64,000 nt of DNA, taken from contig NZ_CP109444.1 of assembly GCF_036227225.1 (NCBI RefSeq), positions 5,871,501 through 5,935,500 of the forward strand. Direction: 5' to 3'. Below, piece by piece: positions 63,065 through 64,000 of this stretch. The position numbers and the translations under genes are program-made. The notes below the pieces were generated by a model, which saw only the letters and a list, made by a program, of their open reading frames with translations, searched no databases and had not been told where the DNA came from. Position 1 is the stretch's first letter. Every line of letters begins with the position of its first letter. The DNA is from Streptomyces sp. NBC_01478. Lineage in GTDB: Bacteria; Actinomycetota; Actinomycetes; Streptomycetales; Streptomycetaceae.

Positions 63065-64000
63065 ATGAGCCTGACCCTGAGGACCATCAGCCGTGAGCAG
63101 CATCTGGCATTCATCCAGAGCCTGCCCTCGGCTAGCCACATGCAGGTCCCGGCGTGGGCTGATGTGAAGGCGGAGTGGCGCTCCGAGAGCCTCGGCTGGT
63201 TCGACGAGCGGACCGGCGAGCTGGTCGGCGCGGGGCTGGTCCTCTACCGGCAACTCCCCAAGATTAAGCGCTACTTGGCCTATCTGCCCGAGGGCCCGGT
63301 CATCAACTGGTTCGCGCCGAACCTGGACGAGTGGCTCCAGCCGATGCTGGCCCACCTCAAGCACCAGGGCGCCTTCTCCGTGAAGATGGGCCCGCCGGTC
63401 ATCATCCGGCGCTGGGAGGCCATCTCCATCAAGGCGGGCATCCAGAACCCGGACGTGAAGCGACTGCGCGACATCGAGGCCGACTTCATCGAACCGCGCG
63501 CCTTCGAGGTGGCCGACAAGCTGCGCCGTATGGGCTGGCAGCAGGGTGAGGACGGCGGCGCCGGCTTCGGCGACGTCCAGCCGCGCTACGTCTACCAGGT
63601 GCCGCTGGCGAACCGCTCCCTGGAAGAGGTCCACAAGAACTTCAACCAGCTCTGGCGCCGCAACATCAAGAAGGCCGAGAAGGCCGGTGTCGAGGTCGTC
63701 CAGGGCGGCTACCACGACCTCGAGGAATGGCAGCGGCTGTACGAGATCACGGCCCTGCGCGACCACTTCAGGCCCCGCCCGCTGTCGTACTTCCAGCGCA
63801 TGTGGACGGCCCTCAACACCGAGGACCCCAACCGGATGCGGCTGTACTTCGCCCGGCACGACGGCGTGAACCTGTCGGCGGCGACGATGCTCGTGGTCGG
63901 CGGACACGTCTGGTACTCCTACGGCGCCTCCGACAACATCGGGCGTGAAGTCCGGCCCTCGAACGCGATGCAGTGGCGGATGCTGCGTGACGCCTACGCG
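63065..64000 (+). CDS. femX: FemX-type lipid II:glycine glycyltransferase, 3' end outside the window
   Basis: First 312 residues of a FemABX-family aminoacyltransferase that adds glycine from Gly-tRNA to the peptidoglycan stem peptide. It starts MSLTLRTISREQHLAFIQSLPSASHMQVPAWADVKAEWRSE, then PVINWF, ISIKAGIQNPDVKRLRDIEADF, YQVPLANRSLEEVHKNFNQLWRRNIKKAEKAGVEV, FRPRPLSYFQRMW and WYSYGASDNIGREVRPSNAMQW. ATG 63065 follows GAGGAG. In S. coelicolor the gene at this place is femX (SCO3904), essential unless replaced by vanK. The frame is open to the window end. Confidence 0.92.
   Translation, partial: MSLTLRTISREQHLAFIQSLPSASHMQVPAWADVKAEWRSESLGWFDERTGELVGAGLVLYRQLPKIKRYLAYLPEGPVINWFAPNLDEWLQPMLAHLKHQGAFSVKMGPPVIIRRWEAISIKAGIQNPDVKRLRDIEADFIEPRAFEVADKLRRMGWQQGEDGGAGFGDVQPRYVYQVPLANRSLEEVHKNFNQLWRRNIKKAEKAGVEVVQGGYHDLEEWQRLYEITALRDHFRPRPLSYFQRMWTALNTEDPNRMRLYFARHDGVNLSAATMLVVGGHVWYSYGASDNIGREVRPSNAMQWRMLRDAYA

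Overview
The window is chromosomal DNA from a Streptomyces or very close relative. It has high GC, GTG and TTG starts, many 4-bp stop/start overlaps, an SsgA/SsgR sporulation pair, an SGNH-free but SsgA-type developmental locus, a fused CydCD, and repeated copies of the ParB-binding palindrome GTTTCACGTGAAAC. The gene order (pheA-serS at the left; dnaB-rplI-rpsR-ssb-rpsF-femX at the right) matches, from memory, the side of the S. coelicolor chromosome close to oriC. I see no oriC, dnaA or dnaN inside the window.

Layout. 1-7.9 kb: end of pheA, serS, a HAD phosphatase, an odd serine-tRNA-like gene, and a four-gene ABC-2 export operon read leftward. 8.1-12.6 kb: a tightly coupled four-gene operon (M24-like enzyme, alpha/beta hydrolase-SDR fusion, metal-dependent hydrolase, MerR). 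12.7-16.8 kb: KptA/Tpt1, a small unknown, an LLM flavin enzyme, a second HAD phosphatase and an M23 peptidase. 16.9-24.8 kb: a DevS-like GAF sensor kinase beside cydA, cydB and cydCD, with a palindrome fitting a Rex operator upstream of cydA. 25-33.7 kb: hisC-type aminotransferase, an orphan LacI regulator, a 2-kb degenerate G-rich repeat tract, a PPP-like phosphatase, a membrane protein, a 50-bp tandem repeat, and a divergent HxlR/quinone-reductase pair. 33.8-38.5 kb: an accessory-looking, lower-GC patch with a membrane-anchored Nudix-like protein, a secreted serine hydrolase, and a two-gene M48 protease cassette.

38.6-57 kb: thiC under a TPP riboswitch that carries two parS-like palindromes, a YibE/F protein, ssgA and ssgR, a small DUF5326 protein, a cupin, a holin-family/LMW-PTP/PLP-enzyme operon, LysR, Nudix, a globin-reductase, HAD, GNATs, HbpS/GlcG, an MFS/MarR divergent pair and a serine hydrolase. 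57-64 kb: dnaB, a MATE exporter, the rpsF-ssb-rpsR-rplI operon, a small membrane protein and the start of a FemX-type peptidoglycan bridge enzyme.

Themes that tie the window together. Replication and segregation marks are dense: 7 perfect and 5 one-mismatch parS sites, and four intergenic clusters of DnaA-box-like 9-mers. Respiration under low oxygen is represented by cydABCD, the Rex-like site and the DevS-like kinase. Sporulation is represented by ssgA/ssgR. Many long overlapping reading frames on the opposite strand are artefacts of high GC and are not listed.
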